DNA of 64,000 bases from Petrosia ficiformis (taxonomy: Eukaryota > Porifera > Demospongiae > Haplosclerida > Petrosiidae). The stretch is taken from positions 55,035,746 to 55,099,745 of the forward strand of contig OX345636.1 in NCBI GenBank assembly GCA_947044365.1, read 5' to 3'. The notes below the pieces were generated by a model. The model was not told the origin of the DNA. It saw only the letters and a list, made by a program, of their open reading frames with translations, and did no database searches. Below, piece after piece: positions 12,836 to 27,500 of the stretch. Position 1 is the stretch's first letter. Each line of letters opens with the position of its first letter. The translations under genes were made by a program, and so were the position numbers.

Positions 12836-15493
12836 ATGACTAGCTTTACCCTTCTTGTTTTATTTGGTTGTCTTCATGTGTGTACCTATGCTGATAAAAC
12901 ACGCTATACTAATGAGTGGATTGTCGAAGTAAAAGGAGGACCTGAAGTTGCAGATGAGATAGCACAAAGGCATGGTTTCAAGAATCTTGGAAAGGTGACT
13001 AACTAATTTGCTAAATAATAATCATGGCAACATTGCCACTTCACCATAATTATATTATAGTGCAGATAGTAGGACATTATAATTTTAAAATCAATACTGA
13101 ACAATTAATGCAAACAGTCATTTCAATTGAATTCTGCAATATTGTATAATTATATTTGCAACAATATACTTTGGGATCATGATCATGTGACCCAATTTGG
13201 GAAAATCACACTTGTTTTCCTTGATCATTTTGCACAAACTCTTAGCTTCAAACATTCTCTATTTGACCAATAAAAGCCTAATGGCCCAATTATGTTGTTG
13301 AGTGTTGTTATGTAAGCCAAAAGTATTATGCGCCATGCACAAGTGTGGCTTCCTCAAATAGGGTCATATATTGTATCAATCATGTTCAAGTTTTAACTCT
13401 AACTTCATGTATCCCTATAGTATATAATCCCCTAGGATAGATGACACTGTGGAGTCAGATATCCTAGTGATTCTTTACTGTAACTTTTAAAGATAATTAC
13501 TATTAAAAGTGTAAGCATAAATTCCCCCAAAACATCTTTTGCTAATGTGATATACAATTTTTAAAGTATAAAGTTATTATGTTATTTGTTTTCTGATAAA
13601 TAGCATTTTTGTTTCTAGCAAACTAGTTTACTCATGTGATTATTTCTATAACAAGTCAAAAGAGCAATGAAGATTTATTTAATTATACTGGCAAGAAATT
13701 ACCCTTCATAATAATTTACCAAAATGCTTAAATTCTGCAACAATAAAACTGTATAGCTGTTTAATAATAGACATAGTTTCAAATCCACATTTTCATTGGG
13801 TAGTCATGGAAATAGATACTTATGTAAGACTGCATGTGTAATTCAATATATATAGATTTAATCTCCCTTGTGGGAGTTACAAGTTGATAAACACCCATGG
13901 GAAAAGGTGCATGGTCACCTTTTCTTAAGGGTGTTATATGAACAACATAACATTGATTGGAACATCATGAAAAAAATCCTTCAAAGTTAACAATAATTTT
14001 TATGAAGATTCAATTGATTTATAACTCTTATTCATAGATTGGTAATCTACAAGATCATTTTCGATTTCTTTTGCAAGGAGAAGTCTCAGGACTTCATATG
14101 TCAAGTAAAAGTGAAGCTATTAGCCAAGAGAACCAGGTAATGTGTTAAGAAGTATACACACTGCAAAAACGTTTGGTTGGTCACCTCAATTGCATGCTAA
14201 TTTAATAACATGCCTTTTCACACCATACTGCTAAGCTGTTGGAAGGTAAGCCATTTGTCATGTTGTAGTATTGAATTGTTGTGTTCACAATGACTAATAA
14301 GTAAGTTAATAGTGGAGGATGACAGATAAAATGTCAGTAATTATGTAAACTTATAGTGGAAAGTACTAGCATGTAAACTGTGAATCATGACTAATTTACA
14401 TGCTATTATGAACAATATTCCAACACTAAAAGTTAACCTGGCCTACTCTTCAATACCTCATCTGAGCAGTAATGGAATATTTCAATGCAATTGATGTACC
14501 AACTGATTGGTTGAAATAACCAAACTGTTTTTGCAGTGTATGAAGATAATATGTTGTTATATTATCGTGATGTATTATTTACCATGCCATGATTGTGAGA
14601 CTTCTGTGCAGCATAGCATTCATTAAAATCGATTAATCAGTTATATTTATCTCAGCTGATTTACATGTATGATACATGTATACATATTCAGTTAATAAAT
14701 TCAGTGATTATATATATTTTCATAGATAATTTTGGATAGGTGTACCCCTTAGCTACAAAATATGTTGATATTAGAGTGGTTATTTAGATGATCTATATAT
14801 ATAATTATTATTAATAGTATTTTGTATGTATATGAATATGGTATAGACTTCAAAGTATCACATTTATAGTCAGAAAATAATTCTCAGATATAACATTACT
14901 TTTAATTGGTACCAGAGAAATGCCTCAGTTAATTAAATGTTTATTTAAGCATAAGGGAGATTTTTTTAAATGATACAGAGAGGTAGCATGCAAACCACAT
15001 CCTCCATGGGAATTACCTTGTGTATAATTCTTTTTTAGGTTATCAATGCTCAACAACAAGTTGTTAGAAGAAGAGTAAAAAAAGGATATACTGCTCCTGT
15101 GGACAGTCAGTGGTACAAGCAGTGGTCTCTAGTAAGTTTATTTTAAATGCTATGCACAGTTTATAATCTGAATAGAAGGCATATATATTATTTGCGTTTT
15201 TATACTTCACCAATGTGGCTCTTGTTAAAGTATTGCTCTGTGCAATATTTGTTTTTAATATTCACAGAAAAACACTGGTCAGACTAATGGTCCAACTGGA
15301 CTAGATTTGAATGTTGAGAAAGCTTGGTTACAAGGTATTACAGGAGATGGTGTAATAGTGGGTGTTGTGGATGATGGTGAGTGATATATACACACACAAT
15401 AGTATAACATGTTTTCTTTACCGATTCCTTCATTAAAAATGATGAGAATAGAATAATATATTCAACAAATTGACTCATCAATGCATAAAAAAA

Positions 15494-15533
<40 letters not shown>

Positions 15534-18500
15534 TATGATTGATGATGTCACCTATTGAAAGTGCAGGTGGTATATTTCAAATTTGTTGTACAGTGCGTGG
15601 GTGTATCAAAGGTACCGACACGTATTTATGTTACATAACCACTATAAGGGCAGTTGGAAGCCATCATCTAAATGACAAATCAGGCAATTAGAAGGAAAAA
15701 ATGGCGTTTTTCTTTAAACTTTTTAAATACAATGTGAATTGTAAACTCAATTTTTCTTATACAGCAAATGAAATATGATATACAAGTGAACTGAAAGGAA
15801 GTTCAATTTTTTTACATTAAATGAGAAAGGGTGAATGATTACAAGTGAAAAAAAAAAAGATTAAGTTGATAGATTACATTAACTGTTGTTTTCAACTGAC
15901 AGCATATGACGCAAGATTCCAGACAAAAGTTGGTAGACAGTGGTCAAAGGATACCGTTGACCATCAGCACGTCATGTTTCTAGTACATAAATGCTCAGCC
16001 AATGGTTCAGCTCCTCGATGTTCCACGGAGCGTGTTTGAAAAGATCTGAGCGACATACTTCTTGTGGGTAGTGCCTTTCTCGTTCTGCTCTTCAATCGTT
16101 GAAGTTTCTCAAGGCCCAGCTAGTATTCTTCTTAGTATTTTTGGGCACGATTGGTTTAGTTAGTTCTGACAAATTTTCTGAAACTGACTGTCCAAATCTC
16201 CTTTTTCTAAGAGAAACTGATTTTAGACGTTTCTGCTTCATTGGCTCTTCCAGTTCTAACGGGACGTTCTCCTTCTCTGACCCTTCTTCTCCAGTAGCCA
16301 CAATATTCTCCATCTCTGTATATTGTAACGTGTTTCAGATTGAGGTCAAGGTCATACGCATGCGCAGTACGTAATGCAGATGTGTCGGTGCCTTTGATAC
16401 ACCCACGCACTGTAGTACAAACCAGATAAGCTACAGAGTCCACATGTTATTGGCATCTAATTAAATAACCACCTCGTGTATATCCAATAACCAGTGGACT
16501 CTGTAGTTTAACTATAACATACACCCATAATTTCCATATATACACCAAATATACACCCATGAGGTTGACCTTTTTGACTGTGATAATACAAAATGATGTG
16601 ATAATACAAAATGTTCAAATGATAAAATAAAAGCTAAACACATGTAACACTGGGAGTCACTTGGTATGCCGAAAGCTGATATTAATTATTGTACATCCTT
16701 CCATGTCAGGAAAGTTCATGCCTTTCAATATAGTTTGGTTAGAAGGATCATATATTCTACCACACTCATCTGGTGGTCTTTTCCCATTCATGTATTGCTA
16801 TAGGCCTCCTAAAATTTGACTTCGTGGAGCATACTCTCCTCTGTCAGTCTTTCTAATCTCAGAAATAAATACACACAGCCAGTGAGCGAGGACATCAAGA
16901 TTTTTGTTAATAGTATATCCAGAGGGCATTTCATTTCAGCGACGTCATTGTGCTCTACCAGCCAAATGAAATGCCCAAGCAGTTGCCCTTTCAGTGTTTT
17001 TAGGAATAATTGGCTTCTTAGCCTCCTCTACTCTCCTCTCATTTACAGCAACGATTTGCCTTCTTGATTTCAGAGAGAGACTAGAGCGCTCCATCAATGG
17101 ATGTAGTTCTCAAGACAATTAGACAGGAGACAAAGTATATATAACAGAGAACAACAACTGTTGCTGACTAACACTGTGATAATGTGGATGACATCATCAA
17201 TTATTGCATATATCATATAAACCATAGCTTTGAAGTGTATTAACCTATATGCAACCCGCGGTGGTCGGGTCAATGCGGTTTGGCGCCTCGATATTTGACC
17301 TCGAAGCTTGGACAAATATCTCAATGCCAAACTGCATTGATCCTCCCGCCTTGGGTTGTATATTTGGTTAATACACTTCAAAGCTATGGTTTATATATTA
17401 CATATATATATATATGTATACATATAATTTTATATGTGTGTGTTGCTGTAGACGTATTGCAGTACATGTGCTCATACCTTAAGTCTACTTTTAATTACGT
17501 GTTATAATTTTAGCAACGGGTACAGGAATTTGCTAAAATTAATGCATGCTTAATCCAAATGTTTAAAAATTGCTAGATATAGTGGACACAATTAACAGTA
17601 GGTTTAAAGTATGTTGCAATTAGGATTTTACAAATTTGAAGGTAAACTACAGTTTGATGTAATTATAAACATACATATTAAGAATAGGATGTTGTAACTG
17701 TACATATGTTGGAAAATTTTAATGGATATAATATCTGCTTGATTGAACAACCAACCACAAATGAATGAACTGTATGGATATAATTATTGCTGGCCTAACA
17801 TAATTTTTTAAGTTAAACTACCACTGTTTTTGATTAGATTTGGTATATATACACAATGCAACACTATGTATGGCAGGCATATTAAAATAGAAAGACATTT
17901 TCAAACAAAGTTGCAATGGGATAGCATTTGTAACATTTGAAAATGAGGGATATGATATCCAATAGCTTTTAAAACAAAGCAACCTACAGTACTTTACATC
18001 AGTGGTTAAGGATATGTTTGATAACAGGATATATTTTACTCATATTAAATCTTATAATGTTTTGTATTGTTTGTTTTTCGATGTTAAAATATATGAAATT
18101 TGAAAATGCTAATGTATAGTCACTTAGTATACTTGGAGATTTGCTCCTGGAGGTATGTGTGTGTGGTAGTTTTCTACAGTAAGTTAATTATGTGCATATA
18201 AAGTATATCAGTAGGAAAACACTGTAAAAATTAATGGGTTATTTTAACCCTGATTTGGTTATACGAGTTTCAATTCCTTCTGAGGCTGTTAAATCAATGC
18301 TGATTTCTTTTCTTGCTAGGTAATGATTATACAGTAGTAATTTATTTCTTTTTGTCTTGATCTATATTGACTAGTATATAAGGTATATATAAGGTATGTC
18401 ATAGAATAATACTTCATGATTATTATACAGATGTACTATCCAGTCCATTGGGAAAACAATTATTGTTGTACATTATCATCATACTAATGGATAGTACATT

Positions 18501-21500
18501 ATACAAATGGATAGTACATCATTAGAAACATAATAAACATGTTTACAACGGAATATAAACATTGTATTTTCAAATGGAAAGAACAACCAATCAGGTTTTA
18601 CAGTGAACAAAATAGTTACACTAATATAATTATTTTATATAATTATTATTAGTTAATTGGTCATGTGTGTAGTTTGTTGTGACTACAGTGTATTTCTACC
18701 AATAATAATGTCGAATCGTATTTAAATGCACAAAGAAGGTTTGGAAACCTGTGATCATTTAATTATGTTTTAAATAAGGAAATTAAAAATGGAATGCAGT
18801 CATACCAACCAGTCTGCATGACCAATGAATGCACTCATAGCGTAGAACCCTTGCCACAAGTGTTGAAGTATGATTGGGAAACAAGACTGATTACTGATAA
18901 GTCAATAATTGCAGTCAATACTTGACTAATAATTATTATACTGAAATTATAATTTTATTATTAATTTTTACAATAATTATTATATTGAGATTATATTACA
19001 ACTAATCCTTCCAAATGTATATAATTCCTAGTATAAGAAATGCACTGTTAAAATCAAGAAATTAGAACTCAAAACAGTTTTTTGGTGTACATGAAATGAT
19101 ATGGGTGGAGCTAGATTCAGTTATACTTGATTTCAAACTGTGATTCGACAGTGATAGCCTTTAAACAAGATGAGTTGTGTTTCCATGTAGTCTTTTGCTG
19201 CCGGAAGTCTTCTGAAAGTGGTGAGATGGCAATCATGAGTTACAAAAAGTGTCATAACTTTGTAATGAAAAGGTTTTAGCAAACGCCTCTTGTTATTTTT
19301 GATCTGTGTATAACTTGAAGTCTGCTAGTAGCTCGTTTGAACCGCCAATGTTCATAGTTTTTCCAGAAATTTGCAAATACACAGACAGACACACAATATG
19401 ATTACAGTAACCCTTTGCTCTGCACTGTAAAAACTGATTAATAGTGCCTTTTAATATGTTCTATATGAAGTAGCCAATACTATAAATCATTTCTAATTGA
19501 AAATGCAATGTTTACTTCTGTCGTAAACATATTTATCATGTTCCTAATGGGAAGTAGAGATGTACTATCCATTAGGAACATAATAATGGTGGAAATTTAA
19601 AACATTATTTCCATTGGATAGTACATCTGTATATTTATAACTGAAGTAAAATTGTATTCCTTATTATGGGATGCACTTTGTACTAGTCAATATAGATCAA
19701 GATGAAAAGAAATAAATTATTACTACTTGTAATCATTACATAGTAAGAAAAAAATTAGCATTGTCTTATGCAGGAGGAATTGAAACCCATGTAACCAAAT
19801 AAGGGTTAAAGTAACCCATTGTTTTTTACAGTGTGCCTACTCAAGCGAGGGTTAATTATACTATTCCATATACTATAATTATTAATTTATACTGTTCTAC
19901 AAGCTATACAAACTAATAAATTAATTATTTTAACAAATTCATTTTTGTTGTGATATACTATAGTTATTTTTATATGCAGAAGGTAACTAATTGATTGGCT
20001 GAAATAACCAACTGTTTTGCAGTATGCAGACAGTGACTGCTGTATGTGTGTATTATGGTATTTAAACGTGATCAGGCATAATATGAAAATGTTTATATAC
20101 ATAGTTAGTTCCGTGTCACATCACATATATCAATAACCTATTAATGTAATATTTAAATTATGTGGGTTTGTGGGTGTGAGTGTGGGTATAGTCATAATTA
20201 TATACTAGGAACACGTATGCGCAGGACTACCTCGCTTGTACTAAACTGCAGGTGTGGTCAATTATTCAGAAAGGTGTGGTTTTAGTCACACAGGTCTATT
20301 TGTCTTGTGAGAGAGAATTTAGTGACTTGTTATCTTTTGATCCTTGCGATGATGCTAACATACATGGAATTGTCTTGTGTCTCATTCACTCTCATCTACA
20401 TATCGTTGTTTCTGTTCTCTGCCTCTTAATTTCTCCTCTGTCTTGGCCTCTTTTGTAGCTCCTGCTCTTTGCTTTCTTTTTCACAGTGTAGCTAGGCGTC
20501 AAAGCAACGAAGGCATGCTGTAGGTCCCTCATTCATAAGTTTCTCACTTGTCTCTACATTAGAGCAGTATGGTACACGTGGTCAACTGATTTGCTTGCCT
20601 GTGGTCATACGTTTAATTATTGCATTCCTAAGCGTGACAGAACCACATATATATATATATATATATAATTATGATAATACTCTCTTTATTCTTACTTCAG
20701 GTGATGGGATTACTCCAATAATCACTACACATATAATAATTATTATATCAATATTTTTATTACTAGAATTTAGATTTTATTCAATTTAAGTATAATGACA
20801 CCATTTTGTTATATTAGGCCTTGAGTGGACACATCCTGATATATATGAAAACTATGTAAGTTCTTTAATGGACAATGAATACTACACTACGCAACTGAAA
20901 TTTACTTTATAGGATTCTTTTGCAAGTTATGACTTTGCTCATTATGACAGTGATCCTTATCCTGATCCTCCTGATGACTCATCCGGTGAAACAAATAGTC
21001 ATGGTACAAGTTGTGCTGGAGAAATAGCTATGGTTAAGAACAGTCAGTGTGGAGTAGGTGTAGCATACAAGAGTAAAGTGGCTGGTAAGTTTGTTCAAAA
21101 TTGTTCATTATTATCTGCAATGGAATATTAGAATTTCATCCAAATGACATTAAAGCCTACAATTGGAATAGTAATTATGATTTAAGCAGGGCAATTCATA
21201 AACTATTTATTTGAGCATAATCATAATAATAATAATAATAATAATAATAATATATGTTAGCTTATGAAGAAAGAAGAGCATTGTTTACTCCATTGTGTTA
21301 TATACATACATAGTGGATGGAGTGAGTGGTAGTGAAGTTGAGGTTTTTTTGAAAATAATTGGATAACCTCTGACTCTAAAATGAGATAAAACTTACAGTG
21401 AAGTGATGGGATGGTTATAAGCAAGGATATCATTTGCAATTTTGAGGTCATCAATTTTATGTCTTAGAGGGTCTCACATGAAATGGAGATGTTTGGAGTT

Positions 21501-24500
21501 GGAAGATGGTGCAACCATTAGTTTACTAACTCTATTTATTTTGTATTTTTTTAATTAAAATTCCTCTGTTATCTTTATTGTCATTTCTGCCATAATAGTA
21601 ATAATATTTATATACATAAATATGAGTATTTCTTCTTTCAGGTTTGAAGCTTAATCTTAGTTTGGCTACTGATTTACTAGAAGCTAATGCTCTAGGACAT
21701 GAAAATGATTATATCAAGATATATAGTAACAGCTGGGGACCCACTGATTTTGGATTCATAATAGATGGCCCGGAATATTATACAAAATCTACATTAAGCA
21801 CTGGAGTAACTACAGTAAGTTGTACCCAAATCATTGTGAATACAGTTATACTGACATAATAGCATTTGTCTTTATCAGAGAGTACGGTAGTACTCTGTAT
21901 GTACTATATGTAGGGTTGGCACCGATAAAAACATGGCCACCCATACATTTCAATTGCAAGTGATGAGCTGAAAATTTGTCTGAAATCTCTGGTAATATAT
22001 ACACATAAGTTTTGATACACACATACCTATTCATATCTAGTGTTTTTATGACTACCAACATCATCTAGATGGCCAAAGAGTGTCTTTAAGGTAGAGAACC
22101 AGTGGCTAAACTGGCAAAATCTTCATCCTCATGATTATTTTTCAGACAAATCATTTTTTTGTTTGTTGAACAATGGTTCTAGCACCATTAATATTCCAGT
22201 TGCATTTATAGTAAAATTCTGGTCTACAAGTATCGAGATGATATCTTCAGATACTATGAAAGAAGCAGTCTCAACGACTACAAAGATTTGATCTCGAATT
22301 AGACGCCATTTTCCTAGGTGGAATTTAATTACACATGCGTATCTGTATACTCGGAAGCTGGAAGTTGGAAGTGCTTGTTGCATTGGAATCGTAATAACAT
22401 TTGTGAGCTTATAATAATGAATATAATAATTATTAATATTAAAGCTATTGTATAATAATATTGTATACTATGATAACCATTGGAATACTGAATGGTTGAC
22501 ACAGTGACTGACACTACCTTTGTAGGACTGCAGACAGTGCTGTAAGTGAAATAGAGAATATACATCATCTTTAAGTGAAAGAGAATGATAATCAATACAT
22601 AAATACAAAAGACTGACCTTCATTGATGAACAAAAGCATTTATGATTGTATGATTTCATAATGATATATAGTATTTCTGCAATCTAAAAAAGATATTCAC
22701 AACATTCAGAAAAAAAACAATGGAAACAAGAATAATAAAAAAACATTTTCCTGCAAACAAGGTTGGAAAGCTAACATAGGATCCAAAATTAAACTAACCA
22801 CTTCCATATAACCCTACAAAAGTACAGCTCTTTGTATTTTGTTTTATAGCGGTGTATGTACTTATGTAGGGTTATATGGAAGTGGTTTGTTTAATTTTGG
22901 GTCCTATGTTACCTTCCCAACCTTGTTTGCATGCTTTTTGGGTTTTGAAATCCCTACGTCTTTCATTTTTATTGAAAATGTTTTATATTATTCTTATATA
23001 ACAAACATGATGCGTTTTTAAGTCACATTAGTGATGATAATGAACACCGTGCAGGATATTTAGAGTGGGGTTTGTATTATATAATTCAGGCTTGGGGTCA
23101 AATACATTCAATAGTAATTTAAATACAAATGCAAATACTTTTCAAATACTTTTTAAATACTTTTTTGTCTAGTCTCAAAAACTGCTGTCATCAGACATGA
23201 ATAAGTTTAAAAGTAATCTTATTGTAATTAACAGATAAGAATGTACTATTATCAGTTGATGAAGTTTGACAGTACAGTATTACATAATTATTATTAACAC
23301 TAATTGAGAAAAGTGTATTTGAAGAGTATTTGGTGGATGCAAATATTTATTCAATATTTAAATGCAAATTCAAATACTTTAATTTTAAATAATCAAATAC
23401 AAATGCAAATATTAATGTATAAAATTATTTGACCCCAAGCATGATATATATTATCTAAGAGGTGGTTAATTCATCTGTGTGGTGGTTAATTCATGCTTCA
23501 AAACATGATTTTAGACTATAGAATTGTAAAGAAAATAGTAGGGAAGCATTGAAAACATGCATGTTAATTTTAATAAGCTAGCTAATTAGTTACATTGGTG
23601 TTTGCCACACCTACCCCACTTGAACTAAAATTCCTGGCGAGAACACTGATTTAAAGTTGCAGTGTCATGCTGTTAATGCCATAATATTTACTTCAAGTCC
23701 TGTTTTGTTATCCTCCCATATAATATTACATGTACATGTTTCATACCACTTCTAACCTTTAACCGATTATAATATGCTAATTTTATATTCCCTTTGATGT
23801 CAGATGCTCTAATGAGATATCTATAAAGTTTAAAGCCCAATTTGAACAGAGATTTACCATATAGGGCATATTTTTCGAGGTAATTATATTTCACAAATTT
23901 CGAGGTTCTGAATACTATTCGCGAAAAATAAATTCGCAAATCCTGCAAGTGCGCACATGATGACCAAACTCACATTTTGTTAATAGAGTGCCACTAATGC
24001 TCGGATTCCAAGAATTCTTGTAAACATGGTACCCTCGAAGTCTCGAACACACCAGTCAAAAGTAACTCTTCCAAACATTCTTCTGGTGCACGCCTCACAT
24101 ACACGTGGTAAATGTGTATCAGGGCGGTGCTCGTGTTTATATACGGGTGTGGTCATGCGATCAATCAAATCTAACATCCCAGTCAATCACGAAATATAAT
24201 TCCCTCGAAAAATATGCCTTATACGATATTTAGTTGTAGACACCAGGTTTATATAGTAGAAACTACCGACAAGGCTCATTTTTGTGTAATGTCGTTGTGG
24301 GTTTGAAATTCACTTCGTAAAGACTAAAAATTTGACAATAATTCAGCTGGTTTATATATGGTAACTCAGCAGATTCAACTATGAATACGATTTAAGTTTC
24401 TATGGCTCAGCAGAATTATCTATGAATAATTATGGTTTATAATACTCATTCACCTATTTGTCGTGATTCATGCTATTTAGCATCCCTCAGGATCTATATA

Positions 24501-27500
24501 GCATGAATCCATCCAAATATGATTGTGGTAATGAAGTTGAAATAGTTTTTGATCATTTAATCCAGGCAAGGCTTGTGCCTTTTTACAATGTATAAAGAGT
24601 TATAAAGTCCACAAACAATTATTATTGTACTACCGTAAATCGGGAATATTTCGTCTCTAAAATATTTCAAATTTTTATTTTTCGTATGTATAAATTTTCG
24701 TACGTGCGTACGTTATTATTTACGAATACCGTTTATTTCCATATACCCGTTAATTTTCGAATTTTTAAATTTCGTACGCATACTGTTATACGAAAATTTT
24801 TATAGTACGAAATTTTCCCGAATTACGGTATAGTATAATCTTTTAACATTTTTCAGGGACGCAATGGAAAAGGTTCTATATATGTGTGGGCTGCTGGTAA
24901 TGGAGGACGATATTATGATTCTTGTGCAGCTGATGGATATGTCAATAGTATCTATACTATAGCAGTTGGATCAGCTGATCAGAATGGATATCAAGCTGAC
25001 TATGATGAAGATTGTACTGCAAAAATGGCTGTCACATACAGTTATAACTCTGATACATTCCCTTCTGTAGATGATGATTGGGACCCTTACAATCAAATTG
25101 TAAGTCAACAATTATCTCATTCTTATAACAAAATGAAGGTTGCACTGCACAGAACCCATGGCACAATGATATAGTGAAACCATAAATCTAGACTTTGTTA
25201 TTTTATATTTTTAATATACAGCCTACAGTAATAGATTAAAGTATTGATTGAGTATTACAATGTTTATTGAGGCAGATTATACAAGATAAGTGGTTTGCCT
25301 GAACATGTGGTCTAGTGACTTGGTGGATAAGTTGTGAATAAAGTTTTTTGTGATTTTAATTTGCAATTATTTATGAGTCAGGTGTGCATGGGTAATTTAA
25401 TCATTTTAAGAATGGATTTATGAATATTAAAATTGATTTGAAAGTGGTTGGTTTGAATGTGCTTTTCAAGACGTGCCTATTTGATGTTTTTGTGGCTATT
25501 TTGTGTTAATTTTATCTGTTTCAAAGAGAGTCTAGACTTCTTACACAGAAATTCACTTCAAACCAGTCATAATAAATTTCATATATAATTATAATTATAA
25601 CAAGATGAAAGAGGTATTCCTATGATTACTTTGTGGTGTCCAACATTCATTAATCATGATGACTTTCTCATGCCTGAAACACATGTGACACAAACATGCT
25701 TGTTTATATATATTATATTATATACATTAACTCCATGAAAAGCAATTATAGGTATGGCACTGTGGGCCATAATAATTAAAATGATTAATTTGTATTTTTT
25801 TTGTTTATGTAATAGACAACTATTGATCTTGATGGTGGTTGTACTGATGGATTTACTGGTACAAGTGCTTCTACACCTCTGCTCTCTGCTACAATTGCTT
25901 TGGCTCTTCAAGCAAAGTAAGAACTTTGGGTTAAATTAAAAATGTATGACAAAAGTGTTTATTATATTTGAAGTGTCGTTTCGATCTGCTTGCACATAAA
26001 AACAAGTGTATATAGAGAAAAAAAGTATCCCTATGATTGCTTTATGGTGTCCAGCATTCAGTAATCATGGCTGACTTTATCATGCCTGAAACACAACCGC
26101 CTATTATACTTATTATTTTGATTATCTACTTTCTATATTTCAGGTAGAATAGTTAGCTATTAGTTCCAGTTACTAATTCTATGTAAGCTACAAGCAGCTG
26201 AGTTCGAGCGCGCATTCTATTACGCGCCACACCCATTAATTGACCGAGCCCCCGAGAATGACGCAATTTTCCTTAACTACGTATACAATGCATACTCGCG
26301 AAGTGGACACAAGAATATAAATATATATATAAACATACATCGAACCCGTTGGAAAGCAATCATAAGGATGGCCCTACGAGCCACAATTAAGCCAGTTTTA
26401 TTAAGTGCACCTAAAATGAATATTTATCCTTTGATGTGATGAAGCATCTAAATGACAAATACAGCTGGTATTACGAGATACCAGGTATACAATTTTGTGT
26501 TAGAGACCAAGTCAAAAAGGAGGTTCAGTTGTGATATTGTTGTACCAATAACAACATCCAAAAATTATGGAATTATGAACACAGCAATTTTAAATACATC
26601 AAAGAAAATCCTACTATGTGAAGATCAACAAAATGCTATTATGATAACATTCTCACGCCTGCAGCTTAGTTTTCAACAATTCATTCTTCGTGATCAGTAT
26701 TAGGAAGACAGCACGCCCAAGCAAGATGAGTATGAAGGCAACACCTGCACTTTACTCACCTGCATAACTTCCACATTTAAAAAGGCACAGACTTTTAAAT
26801 CACATACATGTAGTTTCACAGTAGAGCTTTCAAGAAAGCCATATATAACAAAATCATGCTTCATTAGTTGCAGGAAAGCAGCAAGACAAATGTTAAATTC
26901 AGTAGCAATGTTCACACTTACTGCATTTTAGCTTTATCACTTCACTGCCATTCTTGATAACTGTTGATGTAGACCTAACCGCTTCCCTAGGGTTCTAAAT
27001 TAACTAATATCCCTTTCCTGACCTATAACCTAGGCTTATAATAATTATTGCAGGACTAAAGGTCATTCAAGTTCACTTCAATTGACCTGAAAATGTGTAT
27101 GTATAACTTTAGTTAGTCTCGTTCCCAGCCACAGCCACCGCTACCATGTGAGATTTCTAGCAATTTCTTGATTGTGCTGACATACAGAGAATCCAATACA
27201 TACCGATCAGATCTAAGTACACTGTAATGTAAAATAATTTGTCATAATTATGATTAGATGTGTGACAAGTTCTTGAAAATGTCAAGCCTTGCATTGTTAA
27301 AAATGTTGTTCGTTACTGATGGCTGTCCTTCTTTATTATGTTGCAAAGGTTGCCTATGAAAGTAGATATATATGACTAAGGCACAGGATGATTGTTTGGA
27401 AAGGTTTATGTCTGGGAAAGATGTGTTTGTTAACTTATCAACTCAGAACATAAATATCATTAATAACTTGTTCTATGTTAATGCGGTAAATAATCACATG

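Noticed and set aside
20252..20458. Plus-strand frame in intron 4 of copy B
   Set aside because: The homologous stretch in copy C does not keep the frame open.
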